Assembly (NCBI RefSeq): GCF_001540865.1
Contig: NC_033637.1
Location: forward strand, 9,603,078 to 9,667,077
Reading direction: 5' to 3'
Length of the DNA: 64,000 nucleotides
DNA from: Ananas comosus
Lineage: Eukaryota; Streptophyta; Magnoliopsida; Poales; Bromeliaceae
Both the position numbers and the translations under genes were made by a program. The notes beneath the pieces were generated by a model, which worked only from the letters and a program-made list of their open reading frames with translations, did no database searches and was not told the DNA's origin. Shown in pieces: positions 22,864-34,949 of this stretch; the stretch's first letter is position 1; each line of letters begins with the position of its first letter.

Positions 22864-23218
22864 GTGTGGACGACCAAATTAATTTCGGAGTGTTTTGGAG
22901 CAGTTGGGGGCTTAACGGAACACTGAAACGCAAAAATCGAGCAATTTAGGGGGCAATTTTGTATCACGCTGGTTGCTGCTGTTTGCAGCGTTGTGGCCTT
23001 ATTTGCTGGTATTGGAGTGAGGTGTGACACTTTTGGTCGTAGCAAGATGGCTGCGGGTGGTTCTTGTGCCGAAACGAGTATTCCGAGAGCCAAGCCGGTG
23101 ATTTTCGGAATCCCGGCTTTCCGTTTTGATGCACTATATGTGCGACCGTCTCAATGGCATTAAATTAATGTATTGGGACAGCGAATAAAGTAGGCTTTGT
23201 CTAGGACTTGTTTTGGAA
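22864..23218 (+). repeat. Duplicated piece of the host LTR
   Basis: These 355 bp match 41273 to about 41627, the host-LTR sequence lying to the right of the other family II LTR, including the GTGTG start. Scattered substitutions separate the copies, so the duplication is old and not an assembly overlap. The match ends at GGAAT, where it switches into family II LTR sequence. Confidence 0.75.
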
Positions 23219-23455
23219 TACCCCATCTCCTGGTACCGATACTCAATGAAATTTCTGCAATTCCAGCAGATTCAATGCTTTAGAGTCCTTTTCACGCCCG
23301 ATTTGCGCCAAAAACACTCAAACACTCTCAAAGCTCACTTCTAACCATCCCAACGCCTTCAAGGCAACTTGGGGCCTTCACTTATCACCCTCATATCTCA
23401 CTTTGATCAATTCGATCAAAGTTTGCATTACGATTCGGAGATTCGGTATATTACA
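23219..23455 (-). repeat. Truncated 3' LTR of family II element
   Basis: This corresponds to about 22638-22863 of the solo LTR, that is, the first roughly 230 bp of the LTR in sense direction. It ends GGTATATTACA and is followed by the polypurine tract of the internal region, so it is the remaining part of the 3' LTR. Confidence 0.8.
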
Positions 23456-23467
23456 ATCTTTCTCTCT
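23456..23467 (-). other. Polypurine tract of family II element
   Basis: The minus strand reads AAGAGAGAAAGA directly before TGTAATATACC. Confidence 0.6.
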
Positions 23468-23529
23468 TAGAAATAGTTTCGTCCGCGAAATGTAAACTCA
23501 TACCTTAGCTCATCTGATCAAATAGATGA

Positions 23530-23849
23530 AGATAGGATTCACGCATCACCTCCTCGAGTTCCCAAGTGGCTTCGCACTTGGCGTGGTTGCTTCATTGCAC
23601 TTTTACATATGGAATTGTGCAATTCCGCAATTTGCTCGCCCTACGAGCCAAAATGCACACCGGGTATTCTTCATAAATCATATCCTCCTGTAACTTCACC
23701 GTTTCATACTCAAGAACGTGTGAGGAGTTATGCACGTACTTGCGGAGGATAGAGATATAGAACACATTGTGCACTCCCTCAAACTTCAGCGGTAGAGCCA
23801 ATCTATAAGCCACCGCACCCACACGTTCCAAAATCTCATAGGGTCAAAT
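23530..23849 (-). pseudogene. Chromodomain remnant at the pol C-terminus (family II)
   Basis: The segment YPVCILARRASKLRN, then TIPYVKVQ, a stop, and ATWELEEVMRESYLHLF is the chromodomain typical of Tekay/Del-clade chromoviruses, which is thought to steer integration to heterochromatin. A nonsense codon replaces the tryptophan normally following VKVQ. Confidence 0.75.
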
Positions 23850-24806
23850 TTATCGAGGACTAAACTTTCCCCGAACATCGAATCGCTTCACACCCCGCAT
23901 GGGTGACACCTTCAAGAAGACGCGGCCCCCCACCGCGAACTCAAGACTTCGCCGGCACACATTAGCATAACTTTGTTGTTGTGATTGTGCCGTTAGAAGC
24001 TTTTGGCGGGCAAGGCGAACCTTCCCCTCCGCCTCCTGCAACACATCCGGACCAAGGGAGACTCTTTCACCCACCTCGCTCTAATGGATAGGGGATCAAC
24101 ACTTTCTTCCATAGAGAGCTTCAAATGGCGCCATTGCTATGCTTTCTTGGTAGCTATTGTTGTAAGCAAATTCGGCGATCGACAAATAATCATGCCAACC
24201 ACCCTTATAATCAAGTACACATGCTCGTAGCATATCCTCAAGAATCTGAATCGTCCTCTCCGACTGACCATCACTTTGAGGATGAAAAGCAGTGCTAAAG
24301 TTGAGCCGTGTGCCAAGAGCATCTTGTAGACTTTTCCAAAAGTGAGATATGAACCGAGGGTCTCCATTCGAAACAATAGATGTCGGAACTCCATGCAACC
24401 TCACAATCTCATCCAAATATACTTGTGCTAAGTTGTCCCCTGACCAAGTGGTGTGGATAGACAAGAAATGTGCCAATTTCGTCAAGCGATCCACTACTAC
24501 CCAGATAGCATCGTGACCAGCCTGTGATCGAGGTAATCCTACCACGAAGTCCATAGCTACATCCTCCTATTTTCAAACGGGAATAGATAAACTTTGAAGC
24601 TTTCCCGTCGAAAATCGGCGCTCCGCCTTGACTTGTTGACATATCAAACATTGCGCCACTAATTGTCTAATGTCTCTTTTCATCCTCGGCCACCAATAAT
24701 GCACTTTTAGGTCTTTGTACATCGTAGTGCTGCCCAGATGCACACTGTAGGGGGACTTATGAGCTTCTTGCAGGATAACCTTTCGGACATATACGTCACT
24801 AGGCAC
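23850..24806 (-). pseudogene. Integrase remnant (family II)
   Basis: The pieces cover the zinc-binding domain (HKSPYSVHLGSTTMYKDLKV through CLICQQVK) and the catalytic core. The catalytic aspartates and glutamate lie in MDFVVGLPRS, SIVSNGDPRFISHFW and [12 protein letters not shown]. The C-terminal segment (LARQKLLTAQSQQQSYANV) follows. Stops interrupt after LSIPV, after ALYGRKC and around 24080. Integrase would insert the cDNA into host DNA. Confidence 0.85.
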
Positions 24807-24932
24807 ACACTAACGGTTTCGAAACTGAAGTGTGCTGTCGGATCCCACACTAAAGTCACCGACGTGCCCACTCTTAATGTCTCGCCGCACCTTTTGGAGA
24901 TACGGATCCAAAGATTGTCGATCTTTAATTTT

Positions 24933-25643
24933 CTACAACAAGGTCGGTTGAACAGCGAGAGCGGCAAGTATAACCGGGACCTCCGGAGCTACAACTTCAA
25001 GATCAAACCGCCATATTTCCTTCCACAATGACGGTTGATGTGTAATGGCCATAGCAAGATTTTCCACCAACTTCCTACTAAGTGCATCCGCTACTACATT
25101 GGCCTTCCCCGGGTGGTATAGAATAGTGACATCATAGTCCTTCAATAATTTCAACCACCGACGCTGCCGCATATTCAACTCTTTTTGGGTGAACAAATAC
25201 TTGAGGCTTTTATGATCGGTATACACCTCATAGCGCTTGCTATACAAATAGTGCCTCCATAGCTTCAACGCAAAGATCACCGCAGCAAGTTCCAGGTCAT
25301 AAATAGGGTAGTTCTTCTCGTAGCTCTTCAATTGGCGGAAAGCATAAGCGATAACTCGACTACACTGCATTAGAACACACCCAAGACCTTGATAGGAAGC
25401 ATCACTATACACAACATAACTCTCCCCAGAAACTGGTAGGGCGAGTATAGGAGTTGAAGTCAATCTTTCTTTGAGCTCCCGAAAGCTTCGGTTACATTCA
25501 TCACTCCACACATACTTCATCCCCTTATGCGTCAGGCACGTTAGCGGAGTAGTAATTTTAGCAAACCCCTCCACGAACCCCCGGTAGTAACCCGCAAGCC
25601 AAGAAAACTGCGGATCTCTGCAACACTTGTCGAACAAGGCCAA
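24933..25643 (-). pseudogene. RNase H domain remnant (family II)
   Basis: The reading frame of 236 codons contains the fingers of a Ty3-type RNase [18 protein letters not shown], the glutamate in [13 protein letters not shown], and [11 protein letters not shown]. It also has the linker [16 protein letters not shown]. RNase H removes the RNA template during reverse transcription. The frame ends after VQPTLL at a stop. Confidence 0.85.
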
Positions 25644-26626
25644 TCTTTAATCGCCTCAACTTTTCTCGGGTCGATTGCTACACCACCCTCGGATATCACT
25701 TGGCCTAAGAAGGCGACCTCCCGAAGCCAAAAGTCGCACTTCTTCAATTTTGCATAGAGCTTATTTTCTCGAAGAGTCTGCAACACAGTTTTCAAATGCT
25801 CCTCGTGCTCCTCATCACTTCGAGAAAAGATGAATATGTCATCAATGAATACCACGACATATCGATCCAACAATGGTTTGAAAACATGGTTCATTAAATC
25901 CATAAATGCTGCAGGGGCATTAGTAAGCCCAAACGGTATAACCGTGAATTCATAGTGTCCATAACGCGTTCGAAATACTGTTTTGTGCACATCCTCTGGC
26001 TTGATCTTCAATTGGTGGTATCCCGACTGGAGATAGATCTTTGAATATACCCGAGACCTTTGCAACTAATCGAACAAATCATCAATTCGAGGCAACGGGT
26101 ATTTATTCTTGATTGTCACCTTATTCAACTCGCGATAATCCACGCACAGCCGGAGTATTCCATCCTTCTTCTTTACAAACAGCACCGAAGCTCCCCAAGG
26201 TGACACACTCAGCTTTACATAGCCCTTGTCGAGGAGATCTTGCAATTGAGCTTTCAATTCTTTTAATTCAGCTGGTGCCATTCTATATGGAGCCTTCGAA
26301 ATTGGCACAGTCCCGGGAACCAAGTCAATGACGAATTTAATTTTTCGGTCCGGTGGCAATCCCGACAACTCTGCAGGAAATACATCTAGAAACTTTCGGA
26401 CTATAGGAATATCTCCAAGTACCAGAATCTCTTTTCGAGTCTCCACCACCGTCGCCAAATAAGCCACACAACCTCTATTAATTAGCTTCCTCGCTCGCGA
26501 CGTTGACACGATCATAGCAAAAAGCGAACTCTTGCAACCATGATAAACATACTCTTCTTGCCCGGGCTCATGAAAAGTCACTATCTTGCTCTCACAATCA
26601 ATAGTAGCATAATATTCGAGAGCCAA
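25541..26626 (-). pseudogene. Reverse transcriptase remnant (family II)
   Basis: Two adjoining open stretches encode [37 protein letters not shown] and [12 protein letters not shown], then [11 protein letters not shown] before a stop at 26066. [26 protein letters not shown] and the catalytic box [14 protein letters not shown] follow. The catalytic aspartates are intact, but the stop after LFD and a frameshift near 25600 (after SFLGL) break the chain. Confidence 0.85.
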
Positions 26627-26690
26627 TCCATCCCAAGATCAAATCAAAGCCTTTCAGCCGGTTCAACACAAGCAAATCCGCTAGTATAAT

Positions 26691-28169
26691 CTAATCGCCT
26701 ACTTGCACTGGACACGCCACACATACGTCCTTGACACTAAACGTGTGCTCAGGAGCGTCTACCCACCAAAGATCCTCGCTAACAGTACTTTCGATACCAT
26801 GTGTACTAGCGAACAACTGACTGATAAATGAATGTGATGCACCTGTGTCAAACAATGCTCTAGATCTGATTCCTTTAATTAACACAATACCTGCCACGTC
26901 ATCGTCGACCACGGCAGGCTCCTCCACCTGAGCAGCAAAGATACGACCACTTGGCGCTGATCGGAATCCCTCGGACTGACGCGGCACCATAGCTCGTCCA
27001 GCAGATATTGCGGGTGAAGGCCCCATAAACTGTCTCAGAGCTGATTGAACTGATGCAGCTGACGGGGCAGGCGATGCTCCACTCGAGCATTCCCGACTCA
27101 GGTGTCCAGCCTGGCCACATCTATAACACCTCCCTTCATACTGTGGGCTGCTCGTTGGTCGATGATCTCATCTGCAAATAACATATCGGAAGGGTCCCCG
27201 ACTCGACTGCAATCCTGGATGTCGAGAGGGTCGTTCAAAACTCGACTAACCCCCGGTACCACTTGCAGCCCGCTTCTTGCCTTTATCTTTGTCCTTCTCA
27301 AATGATTCGCGTTCATCACGCGCAATCGCATTTCCTCGCTCCACCCAAAGAGCGCGATCCAAAACTTCCTCAAAAGTCTTGAACTTAAAAGCATGCACCA
27401 CCTTGAAAATATCGGGCCGTAACCCTCGCTCAAAACATTTCGCCCGATCCTAATCATTGTGAACCATGGTCGGGACACAATTCACCAAATGTGAGAACTC
27501 CCGTTCGTACTCCCGTACAGAACCACTACCTTGCCTCAACTTACGAAAGTCCTCTTTTATCTTTCTTTTGTCACTATTGGGGAAGTACTCCATGAATAGC
27601 AGCCCCCGAAACTCCTCCCAAGTGATTGGAGGAAGATCCGGAGATCAGTTCTTCTTCACTCTCCTCCACCAATCCTAGGCCAACTTCTCGAAACAATGCA
27701 CGATCAAGTGGACCTTGTCCCTCTCCAAGGTATAGATGTCCTCGAATAACGCCTCCATCGAGGTAAGCTACGCCTCCATCATCCAAGGATCTGCCACCTC
27801 TCCATCAAAAGTAGGAAGGTTGAACCGCTTAAAAGCCGTCAGAGCTGCAAGCGATCGCTCCTACTCGGCCTCTATTGAATTTGGAACTGAAGAACTAGAA
27901 GCCGTCGGGGAGTAGTCGCTGCAGTCGCCACATTAGGAGCCGATGACGATGGCACAGGCGGATCCCGACTCGCGGGTGCAGCTGCCGTCGCCACCTGCCG
28001 GTCACCAAGTTTTTAACCTCCCAATCTGCTCATCCTGTCGCTGTATCGCTGCCGCAAGTGCAGCCACCTGAGCACGCAACTCACGAACCTCGTCAGACCC
28101 AGATTTCTCGGGCACGTCAGAAGGCAATGCCGGAGTGGATCTCGTAGGGCGTTGAATTGGTGCCATCAT
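26691..28169 (-). pseudogene. gag and protease remnant (family II)
   Basis: A coiled-coil-like N-terminus (ELRAQVAALAAAIQRQDEQI) is followed by frameshifts. The Retrotrans_gag core survives in pieces (SVREYEREFSH near 27480-27530), then a zinc knuckle CYRCGQAGHLSREC near 27090-27135 and a protease motif [12 protein letters not shown] near 26830-26860. The frame from 27026 to 26691 is open and ends with VQVGD before a nonsense codon. It is non-functional. Confidence 0.75.
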
Positions 28170-28496
28170 CTCCTGAAACGTAGCACCCAAGTTAGTACTC
28201 AACTCGAGTCATCTACACACCGCAACAATATACCCAACAAAACCAAATCAGGCGAAAGCAATCAAGTATACTTGTCCTCATCTCTAGGCATTATGTTGTC
28301 GGCCGCCAACATAACCCCCGAAGTTGAGAGCAAATAACAACTTGGATTAGTCCCTATTTACCATTAGAGTCATACTACCAACTACCCAATCCATTTAGCT
28401 TTCGCTATAATTCAATTCTGCGTCACTTAGGTTCCTAAGTCCTAAAGGTTTCCAATCATAAGGTCCCTAGGTCCATACTATACTTTCACTTTTCAT

Positions 28497-28508
28497 GCTC
28501 AGATACCA
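28497..28508 (-). other. Primer-binding site (one change) of family II element
   Basis: The minus strand reads TGGTATCTGAGC, one base off the TGGTATCAGAGC consensus, seven bases from the LTR end at 28516. Confidence 0.75.
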
Positions 28509-28515
28509 TTCTATC

Positions 28516-29392
28516 TGTCACGCCTCGCGACCGCTAATTCGATCGGACCGGCACGTACACAGACGCCGAACGGACAGAGCATCCCCTGTCTGCCCACGAA
28601 TCCACAACCACAAAACATGTATAAAGAATTGCCTAGAAAAATTTCGATATACATGGCTTGCACGAGGGCAAGCAACAAAAGCAAGTAAAAGTAAAGCTAA
28701 CTATTACATCCATACATTGTATCTTGATTACATTAAACAAAATACAAGTCTTTCATAATCCATTATATCTATTTTCATTTCATACATGCTTCATTACATA
28801 TGTTTCCAAATACATAACTTGTCCATTACATATCCCTTTTCATCAAGTACAAAAGATGAAATACAAAAAGGTACAACTATACTCGAAGGTAGTCCACTAC
28901 CTATGGCGTGATGCCCTTACCGCAATATTCGACCGCCCCGCTCGCACTATGATCTGCAAGGTTAGTAAGGTGAGAACTGCAAATAGTTTCCAGTGGGTTC
29001 GGCCGCCGACCCCGCCGACTCACCCACTAGGTCTAATCAGGCATAAATAGGAAAAATGAGTAGATAAGCAAACAAAACTAATACGGCTACTATGCTTGGA
29101 TAAAACTGAAACAATCAATATGATGTTCATGATGCATGCACTTCTCTTTTACCTTTACCTTTACCCAATCCTTTTGGTTAACCTTTTGGTTAAACCCAAC
29201 TCACCAAACCAAATCCCTTTTGTTGGGGAGAATTCCGTTACAACTCGACGGGACCATCTGCTGGAGAGAATTCCGCTACCGCTCAGTTGATGACAACTCC
29301 GGAGCTCACCGCTTGAGGTGGAGCGACCACCCTTAAGCATATCAGACTATCTATGAGTATGATCCAATCATCAACTTCGAGGATACCATGTC
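28516..29392 (-). repeat. 5' LTR of family II element, left part
   Basis: It starts at the TGTCACGCCTCGCG end adjoining the internal region. It is interrupted after the sequence ACCATGTC by the insertion of another element; the LTR resumes at 39739. The combined length (877 plus 1,534 bp) matches the solo LTR at 20450-22863. Confidence 0.85.
29388..29392. other. Target-site duplication ATGTC (left)
   Basis: It is repeated at 39734-39738, flanking the element 29393-39733. Confidence 0.9.
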
Positions 29393-32038
29393 TGTCACAC
29401 CACAGGACCGATACCAATTTGGGCCGGCCTGAGCACGTCAAACAGACGCCGAACGGACAGAGTTTTCCCTGTCCGCCCAAGGCTCCTCACATGTACATCT
29501 TCAAACAAGAAGTGCACTAGTGGAAACATACAAATACGGCTTACACGAGGGTAAGCAATAGCCACGAGTGAAAAAAAAGAAACTAAACATTCACTTGTAC
29601 TATGATTCATTTTAGATCATATACATTAAGGCCAACTTGTACAATTTCAATTCCTTACATTCATTACATCGTTTCGTCATTTCTTTCTTACATCACATTT
29701 ACCTCAAAAGAGAGCTTTACATTCTTTCTTTACATCACTAATCATCAAGTACAAAAGATGATAAAAGGGTATGTTACTACAAAATGTAAACCCAACTCTG
29801 GTGGCCACTGTCTAAGGCGCGATACCTTTACCTCGATCGCTCGCCGGCTCGCTCGGTCCCGGCTCTGTGGAATAGTGGGGTGAGAACTACAACAAAGTTT
29901 CCAGTGGGTTCGGCCTCAATCTCACCGACTTTCCCACTAGGACTAACTCAGCCATAATAGAAAGGAAAAGCTGTAAATAGTAACCAATCTATAACATGAT
30001 ACTAATATGCCTGAACAATAAGCAGGAAGTATACTCAACATTAACATATGCAGATTCTGCAAGTTTTTTTGTTCTTTACACTTTACACTTTGTCTTTATT
30101 CTTTGCTCTTTGCTCTTTGTTCTTTAATCTTAAGGCTAACCCGGAGGTTTCGCCACATTAACTTGCTTCACATTAAGTCCATCATCGCGGGCCCTCAGCT
30201 TCCTCCCGCTAAGACCGTCCTTCAGGTTTACTCCAATCCGTGATGCAAAAACTCCGAAGCGCATCGCCCGAGGGGGAGCGACCGCCCTCGAGCACGGAAC
30301 TCATAGCAAGTATAATCGAATCCTTAACTCAAAGGATTGTATGTTCAATCTTGACTTTATACTAACTCTAGTGTTGTTTACATCACTTTATGTTGCTACT
30401 CTAGCAATCATGGTTCTTTACCTTTCTTTACTTTTGCTAACTTTAGCATTTTTGTTCTTTACACCCACTTTGTTCTCACTTTAGTCATTATCATTATTCT
30501 TTACATCACATTGACTCTTTGCCTCACACTACCTCTAGTGTCACTTTACTTTACATTATCAAATGCCACTCGATCTATGTCTCATTGTGTCACTCTGTTC
30601 TTTCGCCTCACTTTGGTGCTCTTTGGTATTCACATTTTCTCTCATGCATATATATATAGGGTTTTGACATTCATAAGGTTCTCAACCATCACATTATACA
30701 AGTTGTACTCACAATCATGGAACATCACATTTTTATCATTACTTTACCCTAGGTGCATGCAACAATGTATATACATATGTTCAATTGAATGACACATTAG
30801 GCATAGAGGGAAGTTCAACGAGTTTGAAAAGCACCACCCACCTCATAGGCTTTCAAGGGTGCTCCGATGATTTTCTTAGGATTTTTAGATCCTTCGTTTT
30901 TTACCTGCGGCAAAACGAAGCCAACTTAGGCCATTTTGCCCATAACTTTTTATGGACTTTTCGTAATGCTAATCCGAGTGCACCAACGCGTCGGAAATAC
31001 CCCCAATTAGATTTCTAGAGGGTCAATTTCACTTAGAAAATCCCAAGAGCAAAAGCCCCAATTTGGGTGCCCTAGCTCTATAGCATATATCAAACCTAAG
31101 GTTTGATCTCAAGGGGAAGCAAAAGTAGCTTCATTCTACTCTAAAGAGTCCATCTAAACCATTCTTAGCTTAATCAAAACCCATTTTAGGGTTTCACCAT
31201 GAGAGGTGGTTGAAGCTCACCCCTAAGCTTCATTACATACACCATTTCCATGGTTTGATCTCTAAAAGAAGCAAGAAAAAGCTTCAAATACTCAATAGGT
31301 TCTATAAAAACCATTTCTAGGGTCTTTATCACAATAGGGATCAAAGCTTACCTCAAAGCTTTTCCTCCTTGCTTCAATGAGAAAGAAGATGGAGTTGCTT
31401 CACTCCCTTGGCTTCTTCTTCACCTTCTTCTCCTTTTTCTTCTCTTCTTTTTCCTTCCTTTCCTTGTCTTCTTCTTCTCATTCTTTGTCCTCTAGAGAGA
31501 GAAAGAGAGGAGGGAGTGTGAGAGGGTGAGAAATGAGAGAAATTTCCCATTTACCCCCCCTTACATAGCTCAATGGGTTGCCAAATTGCTATTAAACCCC
31601 TCAACTTTTACTTTATTACACTGCCTGGACTGGGCAGATTTTGGGCTCAGGGACCGGTCTCCCTGACTAGGAACCGGTTCCCGAAGGTCCTCCCCACGGG
31701 CAGCAGGGCTTTCACACAGAACAACCGGTCTCTCCCAGTGAGACCGGTCTCTCCCCGCAGGGACCGGTTCCCGAGAGCTAATTTTCTAGGACTTAGCCGA
31801 TTTTCGGCCTCGCTCAGTTTTCACATGTTCGGCGACCGGTCTCTCCCACCAGGGACCGGTCCCCGAGAGCTCAAAAACTGCAGTTTGCAGATTTTTGATT
31901 CTTTAGCTCTCGAAAACCTCCCATAACTCACTTTTGATCATTTTAACACCTACGGACTTTCCGAAGTGTACCATCCTCGCACTTTGGTCAATTTGACTAA
32001 AGTTCGATATTTATTTTCCGAATTTTCGGTATATTACA
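29393..32038 (-). repeat. 3' LTR of family III element
   Basis: It runs TGTAATATACCG to TGTGGTGTGACA on the minus strand, 2,646 bp. It contains a pyrimidine-rich tract (about 31400-31500, GAA-rich in sense direction) and, closer to the LTR start, a cluster of GACCGGTCTC-type palindromes (31650-31862). It matches 37079-39733 closely. Confidence 0.92.
31650..31862. repeat. ACCGGT-core palindrome cluster in family III 3' LTR
   Basis: Repeated units of the type GGACCGGTCTC or GGACCGGTTCC occur about eight times in roughly 210 bp, 176-390 nt from the LTR start. The equivalent cluster in the 5' LTR is 39334-39553. Confidence 0.85.
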
Positions 32039-32051
32039 TTCTCCACCCCTT
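32039..32051 (-). other. Polypurine tract of family III element
   Basis: The minus strand reads AAGGGGTGGAGAA directly before the 3' LTR start TGTAATATACC. Confidence 0.8.
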
Positions 32052-32083
32052 AAAATAATTTCGTCCGCGAAATTATGCATACC

Positions 32084-32410
32084 TTAACTCGTCGACTCAA
32101 ATAAGTGCGGATACTTTCTCTGCATTGACTCCTCGAGCTCCCAAGTGGCCTCTCGCACAGCATGGTTGCTCCATTGGACTTTCACATATGGAATCTTGCG
32201 ACTTCGCAACTTCCTCACTTCTCTATCGAGGATGCACACCGGGTACTCCTCATAAGACATATCCTCACGTAACTCCACGGGCTCATACTCCAATACATGT
32301 GTTGAGTTTCGGATATATTTTCGAAGATTCGACACATGAAACACATTATGAACTCCCGCGAGTCTCGGTGGTAAAGCGAGCTTGTACGCCACCGCACCCC
32401 CACGCTCCAA
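32084..32410 (-). pseudogene. C-terminal chromodomain (family III)
   Basis: VHNVFHVSNLRKYIRNSTHV is the end of integrase. EEYPVCILDREVRKLRSR, IPYVKVQWSNH and ATWELEESMQRKYPHLF form the chromodomain. This domain, with gag-pol in one frame and long LTRs, places the element in the Tekay/Del clade. It lies immediately before the polypurine tract. The downstream Met at 32410 is not a true start; the frame is opened there by a TGA at 32434. Confidence 0.85.
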
Positions 32411-32439
32411 TATCTCAAATGGTCCGACGTATCAGGGGC

Positions 32440-33579
32440 TTAACTTCCCGCGGACCCCAAATCGTTTGACTCCTCGCATCGGCGATACTCTAAAAAACAC
32501 ACGGTCTCCAACCGCGAACTCTCCAACCGTTGACGGGCAAGGCGAACTTTCTCTTCCGCCTCCTGTACTACATCCGGGCCAGGAGCCGTTCTCTCACACA
32601 CGTCGCTCCAATAGATAGGAGAACGACACTTACGTCCATATAATGCCTCAAAAGGCGACATTGCTATACTTTCTTGGTAGCTATTATTGTAGGCGAACTC
32701 CGCCATAGGCAAGAAATCATGCCATCCTCCTTTGTAATCTAGCACACACGCTCGAAGCAAGTCCTCGATGATTTGTATCGTCCGCTCTGACTGTCCATCA
32801 CTCTGAGGATGAAACGCTGTGCTAAAGTCGAGCCGTGTGCCTAGCGCGTCTTGTAAACTCTTCCAAAAATGGGATGTGAACCTGGGGTCTCGGTCCGATA
32901 CGATTGATATCGAAACCCCATGAAGTCTCACAAGTCACAATCTCGTCGAGGTAGACTTGAGCTAACTTGTCTCCCGACCACGTAGTATGTATCGGCAAGA
33001 AGTGTGCCGACTTTGTCAATCGATCTACTATCACCCATATCGCATCGTGTCCGCCTTGCGATCGAGGCAAACCGGTAACAAAGTCCATCGCTATATCTTC
33101 CCACTTCCACACGGGTATAGATAGACTTTGTAGCTTTCTCGCCGAAAATCGGCGTTCTGCTTTAACTTTTTGGCACGTTAGACATTGCGCCACAAACTCT
33201 CCAATATGTCTTTTCATACCCGGCCACCAATAATGCTCTTTCAAATCCTTATACATTTTAGTGCCACCGGGGTGTATACTATAGGGAGATTGGTGCGCTT
33301 CTTGCATGATTGCCCTTCGCAACTCATCATCTTTGGGCACGTACCAACGATTTCGAAATCGAAATGCACCGTCAGCTCCAATGCCAAAGTCTTCGGCATT
33401 GCCATTCTCAACTTCCCCTTGCATCTTTTGAAGGTAAGGGTCCGAGGCTTGAAGATCCTTGAGTCTTTCCAATAGGGTCGGTTGCACAACTAATGCGGTA
33501 AGTGTAGCCGGCACTCCCGGCGCTACCACTTCCAATCCAAATCGTTGCATCTCCTTTTGCACTAGCGGTTGAGGCGTAA
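32440..33579 (-). pseudogene. Integrase domain (family III), frameshifted
   Basis: The zinc-binding part ([20 protein letters not shown] ... CLTCQKVK) and first catalytic Asp ([13 protein letters not shown]) are in the long frame. After VYLDEIV a 7-bp insertion (local repeat of the TGTGACT type, near 32931-32937) shifts frame. The second Asp ([15 protein letters not shown]) and the Glu ([15 protein letters not shown]) continue in the new frame. A deletion after RLARQRL removes part of the C-terminal region and shifts frame again. Confidence 0.88.
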
Positions 33580-34179
33580 TTGCCATCGCTAAGTTCTCCG
33601 CCGATTTTCTACTTAGAGCATCGGCCACGACATTGGCTTTCCCGGGGTGGTACAGTATAGTGACATCGTAGTCCTTCAACAATTCCAACCACCGCCGCTG
33701 CCGCATATTCAACTCCTTCTGGGTGAACAAGTACTTGAGACTCTTGTGATCTGTGTAGACCTCGCAATGCTCACCATATAAGTAATGCCTCCAAAGCTTT
33801 AGCGCGAAGATCACCGCGGCTAACTCGAGGTCGTGAATCGGGTAGTTCTTCTCATAACTCTTTAATTGGCGCGATGCATATGCAATGACTCGCCCATTTT
33901 GTATTAATACATACCCGAGACCAACATAAGAGACATCACTATACACTACAAAAGTCTCCCCCGGAGTCGGCAAGGCAAGCACCGGGGTCGACGTCAACCT
34001 GTTCTTTAACTCCTCGAAGCTTCGATCGCAATCATCGCCCCACACGTATCTTACTCCTTTATGCGTAAGGCACGTTAGTAGAATGGTTATTTTGGCGAAC
34101 CCCTCCACGAACCGCCGGTAGTAGCCCGCAAGTCCAAGAAAACTGCGGACCTCCGCTACATTCGTCGGGCGAGGCCAAT
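33580..34179 (-). pseudogene. RNase H domain (family III)
   Basis: [38 protein letters not shown] and [20 protein letters not shown] carry the acidic residues of Ty3-type RNase H. They are followed by the tether [16 protein letters not shown]. No break is visible in this domain. Confidence 0.88.
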
Positions 34180-34949
34180 CCTTTGTTGCCTCTACTTTCT
34201 TCGGGTCTACCGAAACTCCATCGCCCGATACCACATGACCTAAAAATGTGACCTCCTTTAGCCAAAAATCACATTTCTTCAACTTTGCATAGAGCTTCTC
34301 TTGTCTGAGTATTTGCAACACAGCTCTCAGATGCTCTTCATGTTCCTCTTAACTTTTCGAGTAGACCAATACGTCGTCTATAAACACCACGACGCATCGA
34401 TCCAACAACGGCCTAAAGACTCGATTCATCAAGTCCATAAATGCTGCTGGGGCGTTAGTAAGCCCAAACGGCATTACCGTAAACTCCTAATGGCCATACC
34501 GCGTGCGGTACGCCGTCTTGTGCACATCCATCGGCCTAATCTTTAGTTGATGATACCCCGATTGGAGATCAATCTTCGAATACACCTTGGACCCTTGCAA
34601 CTGATCGAATAGATCGTCAATCCTTGGCAACGGGTACTTGTTCTTTATCGTCACTTTGTTCAACTCGCGATAATCTACGCAGAGTCGAAGTGTGCCATCC
34701 TTTTTCTTCACAAATAGCACCGGAGCTCCCCACGGTGACACACTCGGTCTCACGAAGCCTTTATCGAGCAAGTCTTGTAGTTGACCTTTTAGCTCCTTTA
34801 ACTCCACCGGTGCCATTCTATACGGAGCCTTCGAAACTGGTTCCGCCCCGGGAATCAAGTCAATGACAAACTCAACTTCCCGGTCCGGTGGCAGTCCCGG
34901 TAACTCCGCCGGAAATACATCCGGGTACTCGCACACTACTCGAATATCT
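34180..34949 (-). pseudogene. Reverse transcriptase domain (family III)
   Basis: In order: [60 protein letters not shown] and [13 protein letters not shown] are intact. After RTRYGH a TAG (34489) interrupts. The catalytic FIDD box near 34370-34390 lies between this stop and a TAA at 34351. [20 protein letters not shown] follows. The catalytic aspartates are present, and two nonsense codons flank them. Confidence 0.88.

Larger units (their letters stand above)
23456..28515 (-). pseudogene. Decayed gag-pol of Tekay-like family II element
   Basis: This is the internal region of a minus-strand chromovirus with every domain in the usual order: gag, protease, RT, RNase H, integrase, chromodomain. 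There are many frameshifts and nonsense codons. Gag begins at about 28169 (MMAPIQRPTRST) and loses frame within 60 codons. The pieces are described separately below. The internal region is bounded by a primer-binding site (28497-28508) and a polypurine tract (23456-23467). The level of damage is clearly greater than in the element nested in its LTR, as expected if this is the older insertion. Confidence 0.85.
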
